DNA from: Endozoicomonas sp. G2_1
Lineage (GTDB): Bacteria; Pseudomonadota; Gammaproteobacteria; Enterobacterales; Alteromonadaceae
Direction: 5' to 3'
Assembly (NCBI RefSeq): GCF_017744155.1
Contig: NZ_JAGHQT010000001.1
Coordinates: 1-64,000, forward strand
DNA length: 64,000 nt
The notes beneath the pieces were generated by a model that was given only the letters and a program-made list of their open reading frames with translations, ran no database searches and was not told the DNA's origin. Position numbers and translations under genes: made by a program. How positions within the stretch are numbered: position 1 is the first letter of the stretch; each line of letters starts with the position of its first letter. Below are positions 18,316 through 28,329 of this stretch, piece by piece.

Positions 18316-19461
18316 ATGTCAGCTTTTTATATTCCCTCAGTAAACCTTATTGGCCAAGGTTGCTTAACTGAAGCAATCGAAAACACTGCAGCACTCGGTT
18401 TCAAAAAAGGCATTATTGTCACCGATCAAGTACTAGTTAACCTTGGTATGGTTTCACAAGTACAAGCACTATTAGCAGAAAAGCAAATTGAAACAGTAGT
18501 ATTTGATGGCACCCAGCCTAACCCAACAACTAAAAATGTCGAAGATGGCTTAGCGATATTAACCGCCAATAATTGCGATTTTGTCATCAGCTTAGGTGGT
18601 GGCTCACCGCATGATTGTGCCAAAGGTATTGCCTTAGTTGCCACTAATGGCGGGCAAATTAAAGATTATGAAGGCGTTAACTTATCGAGCAAACCACAAT
18701 TGCCCTTAGTGGCGATTAACACCACTGCGGGTACAGCCTCTGAAATGACATTATTTTGCATTATTACCGACGAAGCACGCCATATAAAAATGGCGATTGT
18801 CGATAAAAACACAACGCCGATTATGTCAGTCAACGATCCGAGTTTAATGCTAGAAAAACCTGCATCACTCACTGCTGCTACAGGCATGGACGCGTTAACT
18901 CATGCGGTAGAAGCTTATGTGTCAACCGCCGCCACCCCAATTACTGATGCCGTAGCACTAAAAGCTATTACCCTAATTCAACAGCATTTACGTGAAGCCG
19001 TGAACAACGGACAAAATATTGAAGCGCGTGAGCAAATGGCCTATGCCCAATTTATGGCGGGTATGGCATTTAACAACGCCTCACTTGGTTATGTCCACGC
19101 AATGGCGCACCAACTAGGTGGCTTTTATGACTTACCCCACGGCGTATGCAATGCGATTTTACTGCCGCATGTGCAAAACTTTAACGCCCAAGTTTGCCCA
19201 GAGCGATTAACCGATATTGCCCAAGCAATGGGGGTAGATGTAGCCAAACTAACGCCAGAGCAAGGGGCACAAGCCGCAATTGAAGCCATTAAATCGCTAT
19301 CGAAAGATGTCAATATTCCCGCTGGTTTACAAGCACTTGATGTAAAGGAAAGTGACTTTGACACCTTAGCAGCAAACGCTTTAAAAGATGCCTGTGGCTT
19401 AACCAACCCTATTCAAGCTAACCATGAGCAAATTAAAGGGATATTTGCCGCGGCCATGTAA
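18316..19461 (+). CDS. Iron-containing alcohol dehydrogenase
   Basis: A class III (Fe-dependent) NAD(P)H alcohol dehydrogenase of 381 residues, like YiaY or AdhB. The [10 protein letters not shown] nucleotide-binding motif (about residues 95-105) and metal-ligand histidines in [14 protein letters not shown] (about 260-274) are intact. A GTG-led frame opens at 18280, but GGAG stands eight bases before the ATG at 18316. A perfect FNR box lies upstream, so expression without oxygen is likely. The substrate, ethanol or a short diol, cannot be told from sequence. Confidence 0.95.
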   Translation: MSAFYIPSVNLIGQGCLTEAIENTAALGFKKGIIVTDQVLVNLGMVSQVQALLAEKQIETVVFDGTQPNPTTKNVEDGLAILTANNCDFVISLGGGSPHDCAKGIALVATNGGQIKDYEGVNLSSKPQLPLVAINTTAGTASEMTLFCIITDEARHIKMAIVDKNTTPIMSVNDPSLMLEKPASLTAATGMDALTHAVEAYVSTAATPITDAVALKAITLIQQHLREAVNNGQNIEAREQMAYAQFMAGMAFNNASLGYVHAMAHQLGGFYDLPHGVCNAILLPHVQNFNAQVCPERLTDIAQAMGVDVAKLTPEQGAQAAIEAIKSLSKDVNIPAGLQALDVKESDFDTLAANALKDACGLTNPIQANHEQIKGIFAAAM

Positions 19462-19505
19462 CTCGGTTAATAACGCAAGCTTTGCCCTTAGTTTTGTTCA
19501 ACAAT

Positions 19506-19531
19506 AAAAACCCGCCAACTGGCGGGTTTTT
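19506..19531 (+). terminator. Alcohol dehydrogenase terminator
   Basis: A 6-bp GC stem (CCCGCC / GGCGGG) with A-T extension and four-base loop, 45 bases after the stop codon. Confidence 0.85.
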
Positions 19532-19928
19532 CATCGCGAGAATTCGTCCTGCTCGACACTCAACAACAAACCAACTCAACATAGCCAGATACATGATCAG
19601 CAAGTGCCCTGTTCTGCTTGAATAAACACCTGAATTTAACACGACATCATCACGTATTCGTCATCATGGATGATGACAAAAGCATTGTTGCACATGGATG
19701 TGTTATCAATGCTGGTACGTCGAAATGATTCGTTTGAAATTCAGTACAGTGTTTATTAGCAGCGCGGGGGAGTCCAGAGGGGCGTCGCGTTACGCCCCTC
19801 TGGTTGCCGTCGCCAACGCGACAATGTTGCTTAAAATCAACAACCGCATTTATTTCTAAAAACACAGCTATCATCATAGTGAATAAACCTTGTAATATAA
19901 GTACTTCTATACACAAAAAAGCGAATAT
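19532..19928. other. Structured region before the nuclease gene
   Basis: No gene is supported here. Three hairpins run in series: GTCATC/GATGAC (about 19660-19677), GCATTG/CAATGC with inner CACAT/ATGTG (about 19681-19711), and the strong GC-rich hairpin at 19774-19803. The GC-rich part contrasts with the very A+T-rich nuclease gene that follows. The region may be the end of a mobile element or structured control DNA. Confidence 0.5.
19774..19803. repeat. 12-bp perfect GC-rich hairpin
   Basis: CCAGAGGGGCGT pairs with ACGCCCCTCTGG around a six-base loop (CGCGTT). There is no T run on either strand, so it is not a usual terminator. Such isolated GC-rich hairpins in A+T-rich genomes are often dispersed repeats. 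Confidence 0.6.
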
Positions 19929-20747
19929 ATGAGCGCAGAACTGACAAATAAAATATCTAACTGGTTTGATAAAAGCGGATATCCCCTTGAAATGTATGCT
20001 TATAAGGCATTAGCCAAAGAAGGGTTTATTTGTGAGAAGTCTCCCTACTATACAGATGAGCAAACTAAAATAGCTAGAGAAATAGACATAGTTGCAATTA
20101 AAGACCTTCCAGACACATCAGAAAATTATCACTCTGCACTTCAGCTATTAATTGAATGCAAGAAATCAGAAAAACCCATTGTAATACTTTCTAGCGAAGC
20201 CCAGAAAGTAACACGCTACAATTCAATAATAGGTGGATTCCCGATTAACAAAGCCAAAAACGGGTTATTTCTGGCTTCTTTATTTGCTTGTAATGAGTTA
20301 TCTGAAAACGAGCTAGCATATAAAATAGGCTCATTTGTTGAACTAATAAATGAAGGGTACTCACTTGTTCAAGCTTTAAATAACTCAGATCATCGTTGGT
20401 ACAAAAACTTACTTGGATTAGCAAATGCTTACGAATATTATGACAAACAACATGATCTGGACTTTAAACGAAATAATTCAAAAAAATATTATGAATTAAC
20501 AATACCAACGTTAGTTATCGACGCTCCTTTATTTATTGCTACTATGAACAATCAAGGTGAATTAGATATCACTGAAGAAAAATGGGGTTCTGTAAATATC
20601 AAAACCCCATGGAGAAAAAGTAACCTAACGATTAATATCCAAGTTATTAAGAAAACATTTTTAAAAGAGTACCTCAAAGAAGTAATACGATTTAGTAGTT
20701 TTATTACTTCTTATGAAAATGTTAAAAATCTTGATGATAATTTATAA
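19929..20747 (+). CDS. PD-(D/E)xK nuclease-like protein, probably acquired
   Basis: A 272-residue protein, not closely recognised. Its first 110 residues fit a restriction-endonuclease-like fold: Glu21 in helix 1 (LEMYAYKALAKEGF), Asp53 in REIDIVA, and Glu76/Lys78 in LLIECKK, the order expected for a PD-(D/E)xK site. The rest has no recognised motif. Codon use is much more A+T-rich than in the flanking genes. No methylase, helicase or toxin partner is adjacent. A defence or mobile-element nuclease is plausible, but this is inference. Confidence 0.7.
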   Translation: MSAELTNKISNWFDKSGYPLEMYAYKALAKEGFICEKSPYYTDEQTKIAREIDIVAIKDLPDTSENYHSALQLLIECKKSEKPIVILSSEAQKVTRYNSIIGGFPINKAKNGLFLASLFACNELSENELAYKIGSFVELINEGYSLVQALNNSDHRWYKNLLGLANAYEYYDKQHDLDFKRNNSKKYYELTIPTLVIDAPLFIATMNNQGELDITEEKWGSVNIKTPWRKSNLTINIQVIKKTFLKEYLKEVIRFSSFITSYENVKNLDDNL

Positions 20748-20772
20748 AAAACCCATCTAATGGCGGTTTTTT
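20746..20772 (+). terminator. Terminator of the nuclease-like gene
   Basis: AAAAAACC pairs with GGTTTTTT around a loop of about 11 bases, overlapping the end of the gene's stop region. The stem is A-T-rich and modest. Confidence 0.45.
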
Positions 20773-20791
20773 CAAATCACTTCAAAAAAGC

Positions 20792-20935
20792 AGCTATTAC
20801 CAAACCGCTTTCTCTTTAAGAACAACATCGATATCAGCTAGTGAATGAACAGCCTTAACACCAGCCGCTTCTAGTGCTGCAACTTTACTTGAATTAGCCG
20901 TCAGCAGTACCTTTACCACTAGCATTTACAATCAG
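20792..20935 (-). pseudogene. Decayed duplicate of the sucD 3' end
   Basis: This stretch closely matches the last ~120 bases of sucD (20983-21110): ACCGCTTTCTCTTTAAG, ATATCAGCTAGTGAA, CACCAGCCGCTTC, and GTCAGCAGTACCTTTACCA recur in the same order and strand. Several substitutions and a 10-base insertion separate the copies, so it is not coding. It lies between the nuclease-like gene and the true sucD terminator. Confidence 0.88.
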
Positions 20936-20940
20936 ACATA

Positions 20941-20966
20941 AAAAAGGTCGCCGAAGCGACCTTTTA
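20941..20966 (-). terminator. sdh-suc operon terminator
   Basis: A 10-bp stem (AAAAGGTCGC / GCGACCTTTT) with loop CGAA, 22 bases after the sucD stop. Confidence 0.88.
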
Positions 20967-20987
20967 TCAAGAAATAAGCAAAAGCTA

Positions 20988-21860
20988 TTACCAGCCCGCT
21001 TTCTCTTTAAGTGCAACACCGATGTCAGCTAGTGAACGAACAGTTTTAACACCAGCTGCTTCTAGTGCAGCAAATTTCTCGTCAGCAGTACCTTTACCAC
21101 CAGCGATAATCGCACCAGCGTGACCCATACGCTTGCCCGGAGGAGCAGTAACACCAGCGATGTAAGAAACTACTGGCTTAGTGACATTTTCTTTAATGTA
21201 CTCAGCTGCTTCTTCTTCTGCTGTACCACCGATTTCACCAATCATGACGATTGCTTCAGTTTGTGGGTCGTTTTCGAACATTTCTAGCACGTCGATGAAG
21301 TTAGTACCTGGGATTGGGTCACCACCGATACCAACACACGTTGATTGGCCGAAACCAGCGTCAGTTGTTTGCTTAACTGCTTCGTAAGTCAATGTACCTG
21401 AACGAGATACGATACCTACTTTACCTGGCTTGTGGATGTGACCTGGCATGATACCGATCTTAGTTTCACCCGGAGTGATAACACCTGGACAGTTAGGACC
21501 AATCATGCGAACGCCAGTTTCTTCAAGCTTAACTTTAACGTCAAGCATGTCTAGCGTTGGGATACCTTCAGTGATGGTAACGATTAACTCGATACCAGCA
21601 TCGATAGCTTCTAAGATAGCATCTTTACAGAAAGGCGCAGGTACGTAGATAACTGTTGCTGTTGCGCCAGTCGCTTCTACGGCTTCACGTACTGTGTTGA
21701 ATACTGGAAGACCTAAGTGCTCTTGACCGCCTTTGCCTGGTGATACACCACCAACCATTTGCGTACCGTAAGCGATAGCTTGCTCTGAGTGGAAAGTACC
21801 TTGACCACCAGTGAAACCTTGACAGATAACTTTAGTATCTTTGTTAATTAATACAGACAT
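20988..21860 (-). CDS. sucD: Succinyl-CoA synthetase alpha subunit
   Basis: Binds CoA and carries the phosphohistidine of succinyl-CoA synthetase; with SucC it makes succinate and ATP/GTP in the TCA cycle. Length 290 and the start [17 protein letters not shown] are typical; the phosphorylated His is in [12 protein letters not shown] near residue 246. It is the last gene of sdhCDAB-sucABCD and its start overlaps the sucC stop by one base (TAATG). Its 3' end has a decayed copy downstream at 20792-20935. Confidence 0.97.
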   Translation of the reverse strand: MSVLINKDTKVICQGFTGGQGTFHSEQAIAYGTQMVGGVSPGKGGQEHLGLPVFNTVREAVEATGATATVIYVPAPFCKDAILEAIDAGIELIVTITEGIPTLDMLDVKVKLEETGVRMIGPNCPGVITPGETKIGIMPGHIHKPGKVGIVSRSGTLTYEAVKQTTDAGFGQSTCVGIGGDPIPGTNFIDVLEMFENDPQTEAIVMIGEIGGTAEEEAAEYIKENVTKPVVSYIAGVTAPPGKRMGHAGAIIAGGKGTADEKFAALEAAGVKTVRSLADIGVALKEKAGW

Positions 21861-23026
21861 TATTTGCCCTCCGCAGCAGCAACAACTTTCGTAGCAGCGT
21901 CAGTTAATGATTCAGCAGCGATGATATCTAGGCCAGAGTTAGCTAGTACTTCACGACCTGCTTCAGCGTTAGTACCTTCTAAACGTACAACAACTGGTAC
22001 TTCAACACCTACTTCTTTAACAGCACCGATGATACCTTCAGCGATCATGTCACAACGAACGATACCACCGAAGATGTTTACTAGTACTGCTTTTACGTTG
22101 TCATCAGAAAGGATAATTTTGAATGCTTCTGATACACGTTCTTTAGTCGCGCCACCACCTACATCTAGGAAGTTAGCTGGCTTACCGCCGTGTAAGTTAA
22201 CAATATCCATAGTACCCATAGCAAGGCCAGCACCGTTAACCATACAACCTACGTTACCGTCTAGTGCAACATAGTTAAGTTCCCACTGTGCCGCATGTGC
22301 TTCGCGCTCATCTTCTTGAGATGGATCGTGCATTTCACGGATTTTTGCTTGACGGTATAACGCGTTTGAGTCAACGCCGATTTTGCCGTCTAAACAGTGA
22401 AGGTTACCTTCGTCTGTGATAACAAGTGGGTTGATTTCAAGAAGTGCGAAATCGTGATCGATGAACATGTTGCCAAGACCCATGAAGATCTTAACAAATT
22501 GCTTCATTTGAGTAGGGTTTAAACCTAATTTGAAGCCTAATTCACGTGCTTGGTAAGCTTGAGGACCAACTAATGGGTCGATAGCTGCTTTGTGAATTAA
22601 GTGTGGTGTTTCTTCAGCAACAGTTTCGATGTCAACACCGCCTTCAGTAGAAGCCATGAATACAACGCGACGAGTACCGCGGTCAACAACTGCACCTAAA
22701 TATAGTTCGTTAGCAATATCAGTACAGCTTTCAACTAAGATTTTAGCAACAGGCTGACCGTTTGCGTCTGTTTGGTAAGTAACTAAGTTTTTACCTAACC
22801 AGTTTTGAGCGAAATCTTTGATTTCTTCTTTTGTTTTAACTAGCTTAACGCCGCCCGCTTTACCGCGACCACCAGCGTGAACCTGAGCTTTAACAACCCA
22901 CATATCGCCGCCGATTTTGTCAGCAGCTTCTGCAGCTTCTTGAGGGGTATCGCAAGCATAACCTTCAGAAACTGGTAAACCATATTCAGCGAATAATTGC
23001 TTCGCTTGATACTCATGCAAATTCAT
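21860..23026 (-). CDS. sucC: Succinyl-CoA synthetase beta subunit
   Basis: ATP-grasp subunit that binds nucleotide and succinate. The start [16 protein letters not shown] is diagnostic, and the ATP-grasp segment [15 protein letters not shown] follows at about residues 46-60. The frame is open back to 23101, but the ATG at 23026 gives 388 residues, the E. coli length. It is preceded by 152 bases after sucB without a clear promoter, and is coupled to sucD. Confidence 0.97.
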   Translation of the reverse strand: MNLHEYQAKQLFAEYGLPVSEGYACDTPQEAAEAADKIGGDMWVVKAQVHAGGRGKAGGVKLVKTKEEIKDFAQNWLGKNLVTYQTDANGQPVAKILVESCTDIANELYLGAVVDRGTRRVVFMASTEGGVDIETVAEETPHLIHKAAIDPLVGPQAYQARELGFKLGLNPTQMKQFVKIFMGLGNMFIDHDFALLEINPLVITDEGNLHCLDGKIGVDSNALYRQAKIREMHDPSQEDEREAHAAQWELNYVALDGNVGCMVNGAGLAMGTMDIVNLHGGKPANFLDVGGGATKERVSEAFKIILSDDNVKAVLVNIFGGIVRCDMIAEGIIGAVKEVGVEVPVVVRLEGTNAEAGREVLANSGLDIIAAESLTDAATKVVAAAEGK

Positions 23027-23178
23027 GGTGTTTTTTCCACTTATCTGTATATAAGAATGGCAGTCTCGAAAATCTTGACTGCCAGTTAAAATGCCGACCA
23101 AGTATAGTACAAAAGCTCTAGAGGTGATACCCCCAAACCTTCATACTTAGGTCGAATGTTGTTGTGCTTACTGTCTGA

Positions 23179-24645
23179 TTAAATATCTAACAATAAACGT
23201 GTTGGATCTTCTAACAATTCTTTGATTGTTACTAAGAAGCCAACTGATTCTTTACCATCGATTAAACGGTGATCGTAAGAAAGCGCTAAGTACATCATAG
23301 GTAAGATTTCAACCTTACCGTCTACCGCCATTGGACGATCTTGGATTTTGTGCATACCCAAGATTGCCGTTTGCGGTAAGTTGATGATTGGCGTAGAAAG
23401 TAATGAACCAAAGACACCACCGTTAGTGATAGTGAAGTTACCACCTTGCATGTCGTCCATGGTTAATTTGCCGTCACGACCTTTAATCGCTAGGTCTTTA
23501 ATACCTTTCTCGATACCTGCCATGCTTAATTGGTCAGCGTCGCGCAGTACTGGTGTTACCAAACCACGTGGCGTTGATACCGCAATCGAAATATCAAAGA
23601 AGTTGTGATAAACAATATCGTCGCCATCAATTGAGGCATTTACCGCAGGGAAACGCTTCAATGCTTCAGTAACCGCTTTCACGTAGAAAGACATAAAGCC
23701 AAGACGAGTATCGTGAGTTTTCTCGAATACGTCTTTGTATTGCTTGCGCAAGTCCATGATTGGCTTCATGTTAACTTCGTTAAACGTAGTTAACATGGCA
23801 GTAGAGTTTTTCGCTTCTAATAAACGGTTAGCGATTGTTTTACGCAAGCGAGTCATAGGTACGCGTTTTTGGCTGCGCTCGCCAACAGCAGCTACTGGCG
23901 CTGCCGCAGGTGCTGCTGCTTGAGGTGCAGCAGGCTTGCTCGCCGCTTCAACATCTTCTTTCGTGATGCGACCACCCTTACCTGTGCCTTTAACATCAGC
24001 TTCAGTTAAACCTTTTTCGTTAAGCAAACGACGTACTGATGGTGATGCTACACCTTCGCCAGCGTCTGCTTCAGGTGCTGACGCGGCAGGAGCAGCTGCA
24101 CTAGCGCTTGCACCAGCGTTAAGCTCACCAATTTTTTGCTCGCCTAATACTGTGTCGCCTTCAGCGTGGATAATTTTACCTAACACACCGTCTTCTTGCG
24201 CAACAACTTCTAAAACAACTTTATCAGTCTCAATGTCAACAAGGTTCTGATCACGAGTAACAGCTTCGCCTTCAGCAACATGCCATGTGGCAACAGTCGC
24301 GTCTGCTACTGACTCAGGTAATACTGGAACAACAACATCGATTACTTTACCGCTAGCCGCTGGCGCTGCTGCCGGTGCTTCAGCCGCTGGTGCTGCGTCT
24401 GCACTTGCGCCTTCGCTTAAAATAGCAATCACTTGCTCGCCTAATACCGTAGCACCTTCGTCTTGACTGATTTCAGTGATAACACCGTCAGCAGTAGCAG
24501 GTACTTCTAGTACAACTTTATCAGTTTCAATATCTACTAATACTTGGTCGCGTGAAACTTTATCACCAACTTTTACATGCCAAGTAGCAACAGTGGCGTC
24601 CGCTACTGACTCAGGTAAAACAGGAACCTTAATTTCGGTTGTCAT
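23179..24645 (-). CDS. sucB: 2-oxoglutarate dehydrogenase E2 with two lipoyl domains
   Basis: Dihydrolipoyl succinyltransferase, the core of the oxoglutarate dehydrogenase complex. Two lipoyl domains are present: residues 3-77 (Lys43 in ETDKVVLEV) and about 101-176 (Lys142 in ETDKVVLEV). Ala/Pro-rich linkers follow each. The peripheral-subunit-binding domain is at about 199-235 ([14 protein letters not shown]). The catalytic domain (about 255-488) ends with SYDHRLIDG. The 488-residue length exceeds the ~405 of E. coli SucB, which has one lipoyl domain. The two lipoyl domains share many residues, so a tandem duplication is likely. Confidence 0.96.
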   Translation of the reverse strand: MTTEIKVPVLPESVADATVATWHVKVGDKVSRDQVLVDIETDKVVLEVPATADGVITEISQDEGATVLGEQVIAILSEGASADAAPAAEAPAAAPAASGKVIDVVVPVLPESVADATVATWHVAEGEAVTRDQNLVDIETDKVVLEVVAQEDGVLGKIIHAEGDTVLGEQKIGELNAGASASAAAPAASAPEADAGEGVASPSVRRLLNEKGLTEADVKGTGKGGRITKEDVEAASKPAAPQAAAPAAAPVAAVGERSQKRVPMTRLRKTIANRLLEAKNSTAMLTTFNEVNMKPIMDLRKQYKDVFEKTHDTRLGFMSFYVKAVTEALKRFPAVNASIDGDDIVYHNFFDISIAVSTPRGLVTPVLRDADQLSMAGIEKGIKDLAIKGRDGKLTMDDMQGGNFTITNGGVFGSLLSTPIINLPQTAILGMHKIQDRPMAVDGKVEILPMMYLALSYDHRLIDGKESVGFLVTIKELLEDPTRLLLDI

Positions 24646-24687
24646 TTATTTAATTCCTTACTTACAAAATTTTACACTAAGGCGGCT

Positions 24688-27492
24688 TTATTTAGCCGCT
24701 AGCGCGTCGTTAACTAGCTTCTGTTGCTCTTTAACATGAACTGACATATAACCCACTGCTGGTGCGGCTGATGCTGCACGGCCAGCGTAGGTCAGTGAAC
24801 TACCTTGCGGAATAACCGCCCAGAAATGATGCTGAGAACAATACCAAGCGCCTTGGTTTTGCGGCTCTTCTTGACACCAAACAAAATCTTTAACATGAGC
24901 GTATTTCTCTAACTCTTGTTTAAGTTCTTGTTCTGGGAACGGGTACAATTGCTCAATACGAATAATGGCAATGTGATTTAATTCTTGCTTGCGGCGTTGC
25001 TCTAATAGCTCGTAGTAAACCTTACCGCTACAGAACACCACGCGAGTGACGTCTTTTGGATTGATTTCGTCAACTTCGCCAATCACGTTTTGGTACTGAC
25101 CACCGGCTAACTCATCAAGTGAAGAGACAGCTAATGGGTGACGCAATAGCGATTTAGGTGACATAACAATCAGTGGACGACGCATTGGGCGCACCACTTG
25201 ACGACGTAACATATGGTAAACCTGAGCTGGCGTTGACGGTACACACACTTGCATATTGTGGTCGGCACAAAGTTGCAAGTAACGCTCTAAACGCGCAGAT
25301 GAATGTTCAGGACCTTGACCTTCATAGCCGTGCGGCAACAATACCGTTAAGCCACATAAACGGCCCCACTTCTGCTCACCAGAAGAAATAAATTGGTCAA
25401 AAACCACTTGCGCACAGTTGGCAAAATCACCAAATTGCGCTTCCCAAATGGTTAAGCCATTTGGTTCTGCCGTGGTGTAACCGTATTCAAAGGCAAGTAC
25501 TGACACTTCTGACAATACAGAATCGTGAACGTCGAATGCACCTTGACCTTCGCGAATATTTTGCAACGGCAAGTAAGTACTAGCATCATTTTGATTGTGA
25601 ACAACCGCATGACGGTGGAAGAAAGTACCACGACCAGCATCTTGCCCCGTAATACGCACGCGTTGGCCGTCGTCAACAATTGACGCATACGCCAAGTTTT
25701 CAGCAAAGCCCCAGTCGAGTAACTTCTCGCCGGCCGCCATTTTCTTGCGATCGTCGTAAATCTTTTTGACACGAGAATGTGCCGGATGCTCTTCTGGGTA
25801 AGAAGCAACTGTATTAGCAAGCTGCTTTAACTTATCAAGTGGCATGGAGTTATCGTAAGCATCATCCCAATCGTGACCGATAAACGGAGTCCAATCAACT
25901 GAGTGCTCAGTCATTGGGCGCCACTGTTCAACCGTGCACTGACCTTCGTCTAGTAGCTTGCGATAGTAGTTAGCGAGATCGTTAACTTTATCGGCGCTAA
26001 AGCTACCTTCTGCGACAAGTTTGTCAGCATAAATTTGACGAGGCGTTGGGTGCTTCTTAATTTTTTGATACATCAACGGCTGAGTCGCATTTGGCTCATC
26101 CGCTTCGTTGTGACCGTGACGGCGGTAACAAACTAAATCAATAACAACATCGCGCTTAAAGGTGTTACGGAAATCTAGTGCAACTTGGGTTGCTAAGATT
26201 ACAGCTTCTGGATCGTCAGAGTTAACGTGCAAGATAGGTGCTTGTACCATTTTTGCGATATCAGTACAGTATTCACCACTGCGAGTATCTTCTTGCTTCG
26301 AGGTAGTAAAACCAACTTGGTTGTTAACCACGATGCGAATAGTACCGCCAACCTTAAAGGCGCGCGCTTGCGACATGTTGAACGTTTCTTGCACCACACC
26401 TTGGCCGGCAATAGCCGAGTCACCGTGAATAGTCACAGGTAATACCAGTTCACCATTATTTGAACCACGACGGTCTAAACGGGCGCGTACTGAGCCCATT
26501 ACCACTGGGTTAACAATTTCTAGGTGAGACGGGTTAAACGCTAACGCTAAGTGAACATTGCCACCTGGCGTTGTAAAGTCTGACGAGTAACCTTGGTGAT
26601 ATTTTACATCACCAGAACCTAAGGCTTCATCGTGCTTACCGGCAAACTCTTCAAAAAGTTTTGACGGGTTTTTACCCATGACGTTAACAAGTACGTTTAG
26701 GCGACCACGGTGAGCCATACCAACAACAACTTCTTTAGTGCCGAAGCTGCCTGCGCGGGTAATAATTTCTTTTAGCATAGGTACTAAAGCATCACCACCT
26801 TCAAGTGAGAAGCGCTTTGCACCAGGGAATTTTGCACCTAGGTATTTTTCTAGGCCATCGGCTGCGATTAAGCCTTTTAAGACTTCTTCTTTTTCAGCCA
26901 CTGATAATTTAGCTTGTGATTGCACAGATTCTAAACGCTTTTGTAACCAGCGTTTTTCTTCCGTAGAAGTAATGTGCATATACTCAGCGCCAATTGAACC
27001 ACAGTAGGTTGTTTTAAGGGCTTTGTATAAATCACCTAACTTCATTGATTCTTGACCAATGGCAAAAGAACCAACGTTAAATTCTTTGTCGAAATCGTTT
27101 TCTGACAAGTCGTGATGTGACAGCTGTAAGTCGCGTACTTTGTCGCGTTGCCACAAACCTAATGGGTCGAGGCTAGCGTTTTGATGCCCGCGAAAACGGA
27201 ATGCATTAATGAGCTGTAAAACTTTGACTTGTTTGGCATCAGAGCCACCAGAGACGACAACATGTCGGTGAGGTTGTTTGGCGAGTTCTTTAAACTCTTC
27301 GCGAATTTCAGAGTGCTTGTATTCAATATCAGCACCTTCAATTTTTGGTAGGTTTTCAAAAACATTGCGCCATTCTGCGGGAACAGATTGTGAGTTTGCT
27401 AGGTATGATTCATACAATTCTTCAATATAAGTAGCATTAGCACCACTTAAATGAGAAGACTCTAGCCAAGCCTTCATAACACCTTCGGGCAT
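24688..27492 (-). CDS. sucA: 2-oxoglutarate dehydrogenase E1
   Basis: Thiamine diphosphate enzyme that decarboxylates 2-oxoglutarate and transfers succinyl to SucB lipoate. The 934-residue length matches the family. The N-terminal ESSHLSGANATYIEELYESYL segment binds the complex. GDxx...N thiamine-binding and the AHRGRLNVLVNVMGK, QVGFTT and CEWFMYGYE-like regions of the E1 are recognisable. A start at ATG 27492 is used; another ATG five codons later is equally possible. It precedes sucB by 42 bases. Confidence 0.97.
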   Translation of the reverse strand: MPEGVMKAWLESSHLSGANATYIEELYESYLANSQSVPAEWRNVFENLPKIEGADIEYKHSEIREEFKELAKQPHRHVVVSGGSDAKQVKVLQLINAFRFRGHQNASLDPLGLWQRDKVRDLQLSHHDLSENDFDKEFNVGSFAIGQESMKLGDLYKALKTTYCGSIGAEYMHITSTEEKRWLQKRLESVQSQAKLSVAEKEEVLKGLIAADGLEKYLGAKFPGAKRFSLEGGDALVPMLKEIITRAGSFGTKEVVVGMAHRGRLNVLVNVMGKNPSKLFEEFAGKHDEALGSGDVKYHQGYSSDFTTPGGNVHLALAFNPSHLEIVNPVVMGSVRARLDRRGSNNGELVLPVTIHGDSAIAGQGVVQETFNMSQARAFKVGGTIRIVVNNQVGFTTSKQEDTRSGEYCTDIAKMVQAPILHVNSDDPEAVILATQVALDFRNTFKRDVVIDLVCYRRHGHNEADEPNATQPLMYQKIKKHPTPRQIYADKLVAEGSFSADKVNDLANYYRKLLDEGQCTVEQWRPMTEHSVDWTPFIGHDWDDAYDNSMPLDKLKQLANTVASYPEEHPAHSRVKKIYDDRKKMAAGEKLLDWGFAENLAYASIVDDGQRVRITGQDAGRGTFFHRHAVVHNQNDASTYLPLQNIREGQGAFDVHDSVLSEVSVLAFEYGYTTAEPNGLTIWEAQFGDFANCAQVVFDQFISSGEQKWGRLCGLTVLLPHGYEGQGPEHSSARLERYLQLCADHNMQVCVPSTPAQVYHMLRRQVVRPMRRPLIVMSPKSLLRHPLAVSSLDELAGGQYQNVIGEVDEINPKDVTRVVFCSGKVYYELLEQRRKQELNHIAIIRIEQLYPFPEQELKQELEKYAHVKDFVWCQEEPQNQGAWYCSQHHFWAVIPQGSSLTYAGRAASAAPAVGYMSVHVKEQQKLVNDALAAK

Positions 27493-27606
27493 TGTGAGTT
27501 CCTATGCTGTTGTAAAGCAATGAAATATGCAGTTAAACGAATTTTAATACTATAACAAAGTAGTAGCATAGCGCTACTACTGAGTTATATTAAATATAAA
27601 AAATTA

Positions 27607-28323
27607 TTATACTGCTCTATTTAATAGCATCGACTTGATGTGACCGATTGCTTTAGTTGGGTTCAATCCTTTTGGACAAACATCAACACAGTTCATGATA
27701 CCGTGGCAGCGAAATACACTGTAGGCATCTTGAAGGTCATTCAAACGCTCGTCAGTTGCAGTATCACGGCTATCGATTAAGAAGCGATAAGCGTGTAGCA
27801 AACCTGAAGGTCCAATAAACTTGTCTGGGTTCCACCAGAAAGAAGGACACGAGGTTGAACAACAAGCACATAAAATACACTCGTATAAACCGTCTAAGTG
27901 CTCGCGCTCGTCAGGTGACTGAAGATGCTCGCGCTCAGGTTGATTTTTACCGTCATTGATCAGGTAAGGTTTAACCTTTTCGTACTGAGTGTAGAATTGT
28001 GACATATCGATGACTAAGTCACGAATTACCGGCAAACCTGGCAATGGACGTAAAACGATCTTTTTCGCTTTTAATGCAGATAACGGCGTGATACACGCTA
28101 AGCCGTTTTTACCGTTCATGTTAAGGCCGTCTGAACCACAAACACCTTCACGACAAGAGCGACGGAACGACAATGATGAATCTTGCTCTTTCAACAAGAT
28201 CAACGCATCAAGCACCATCATGTCTGAGCCTTCAGGGATCTCCAGCTCATAATCTTTCATGTACGGCGCGTTATCTACATCTGGATTGTATCGATAGATT
28301 GAGAAAACTTGTTTCACTGTCAA
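27607..28323 (-). CDS. sdhB: Succinate dehydrogenase iron-sulfur subunit
   Basis: Carries electrons from SdhA to quinone. The 238-residue protein has the 2Fe-2S cysteines in SCREGVCGSDGLNMNG...C (about residues 55-75), the 4Fe-4S motif CILCACCSTSCPS and the 3Fe-4S region CHGIMNCVDVCPKGLNP. It follows sdhA by six bases in the sdhCDAB operon. Confidence 0.97.
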   Translation of the reverse strand: MTVKQVFSIYRYNPDVDNAPYMKDYELEIPEGSDMMVLDALILLKEQDSSLSFRRSCREGVCGSDGLNMNGKNGLACITPLSALKAKKIVLRPLPGLPVIRDLVIDMSQFYTQYEKVKPYLINDGKNQPEREHLQSPDEREHLDGLYECILCACCSTSCPSFWWNPDKFIGPSGLLHAYRFLIDSRDTATDERLNDLQDAYSVFRCHGIMNCVDVCPKGLNPTKAIGHIKSMLLNRAV

Positions 28324-28329
28324 TACTCC

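Noticed and set aside
19660-19803. Integron attC site
   Set aside because: Hairpins are present but the R-box/L-box GTTRRRY and RYYYAAC ends are missing.
19650-19916. 88-residue minus-strand frame
   Set aside because: It runs through the GC-rich hairpin, lacks a family match, and has no clear ribosome binding site.
23027-23101. N-terminal extension of SucC
   Set aside because: The ATG at 23026 gives the exact family length; the extension has no conservation.
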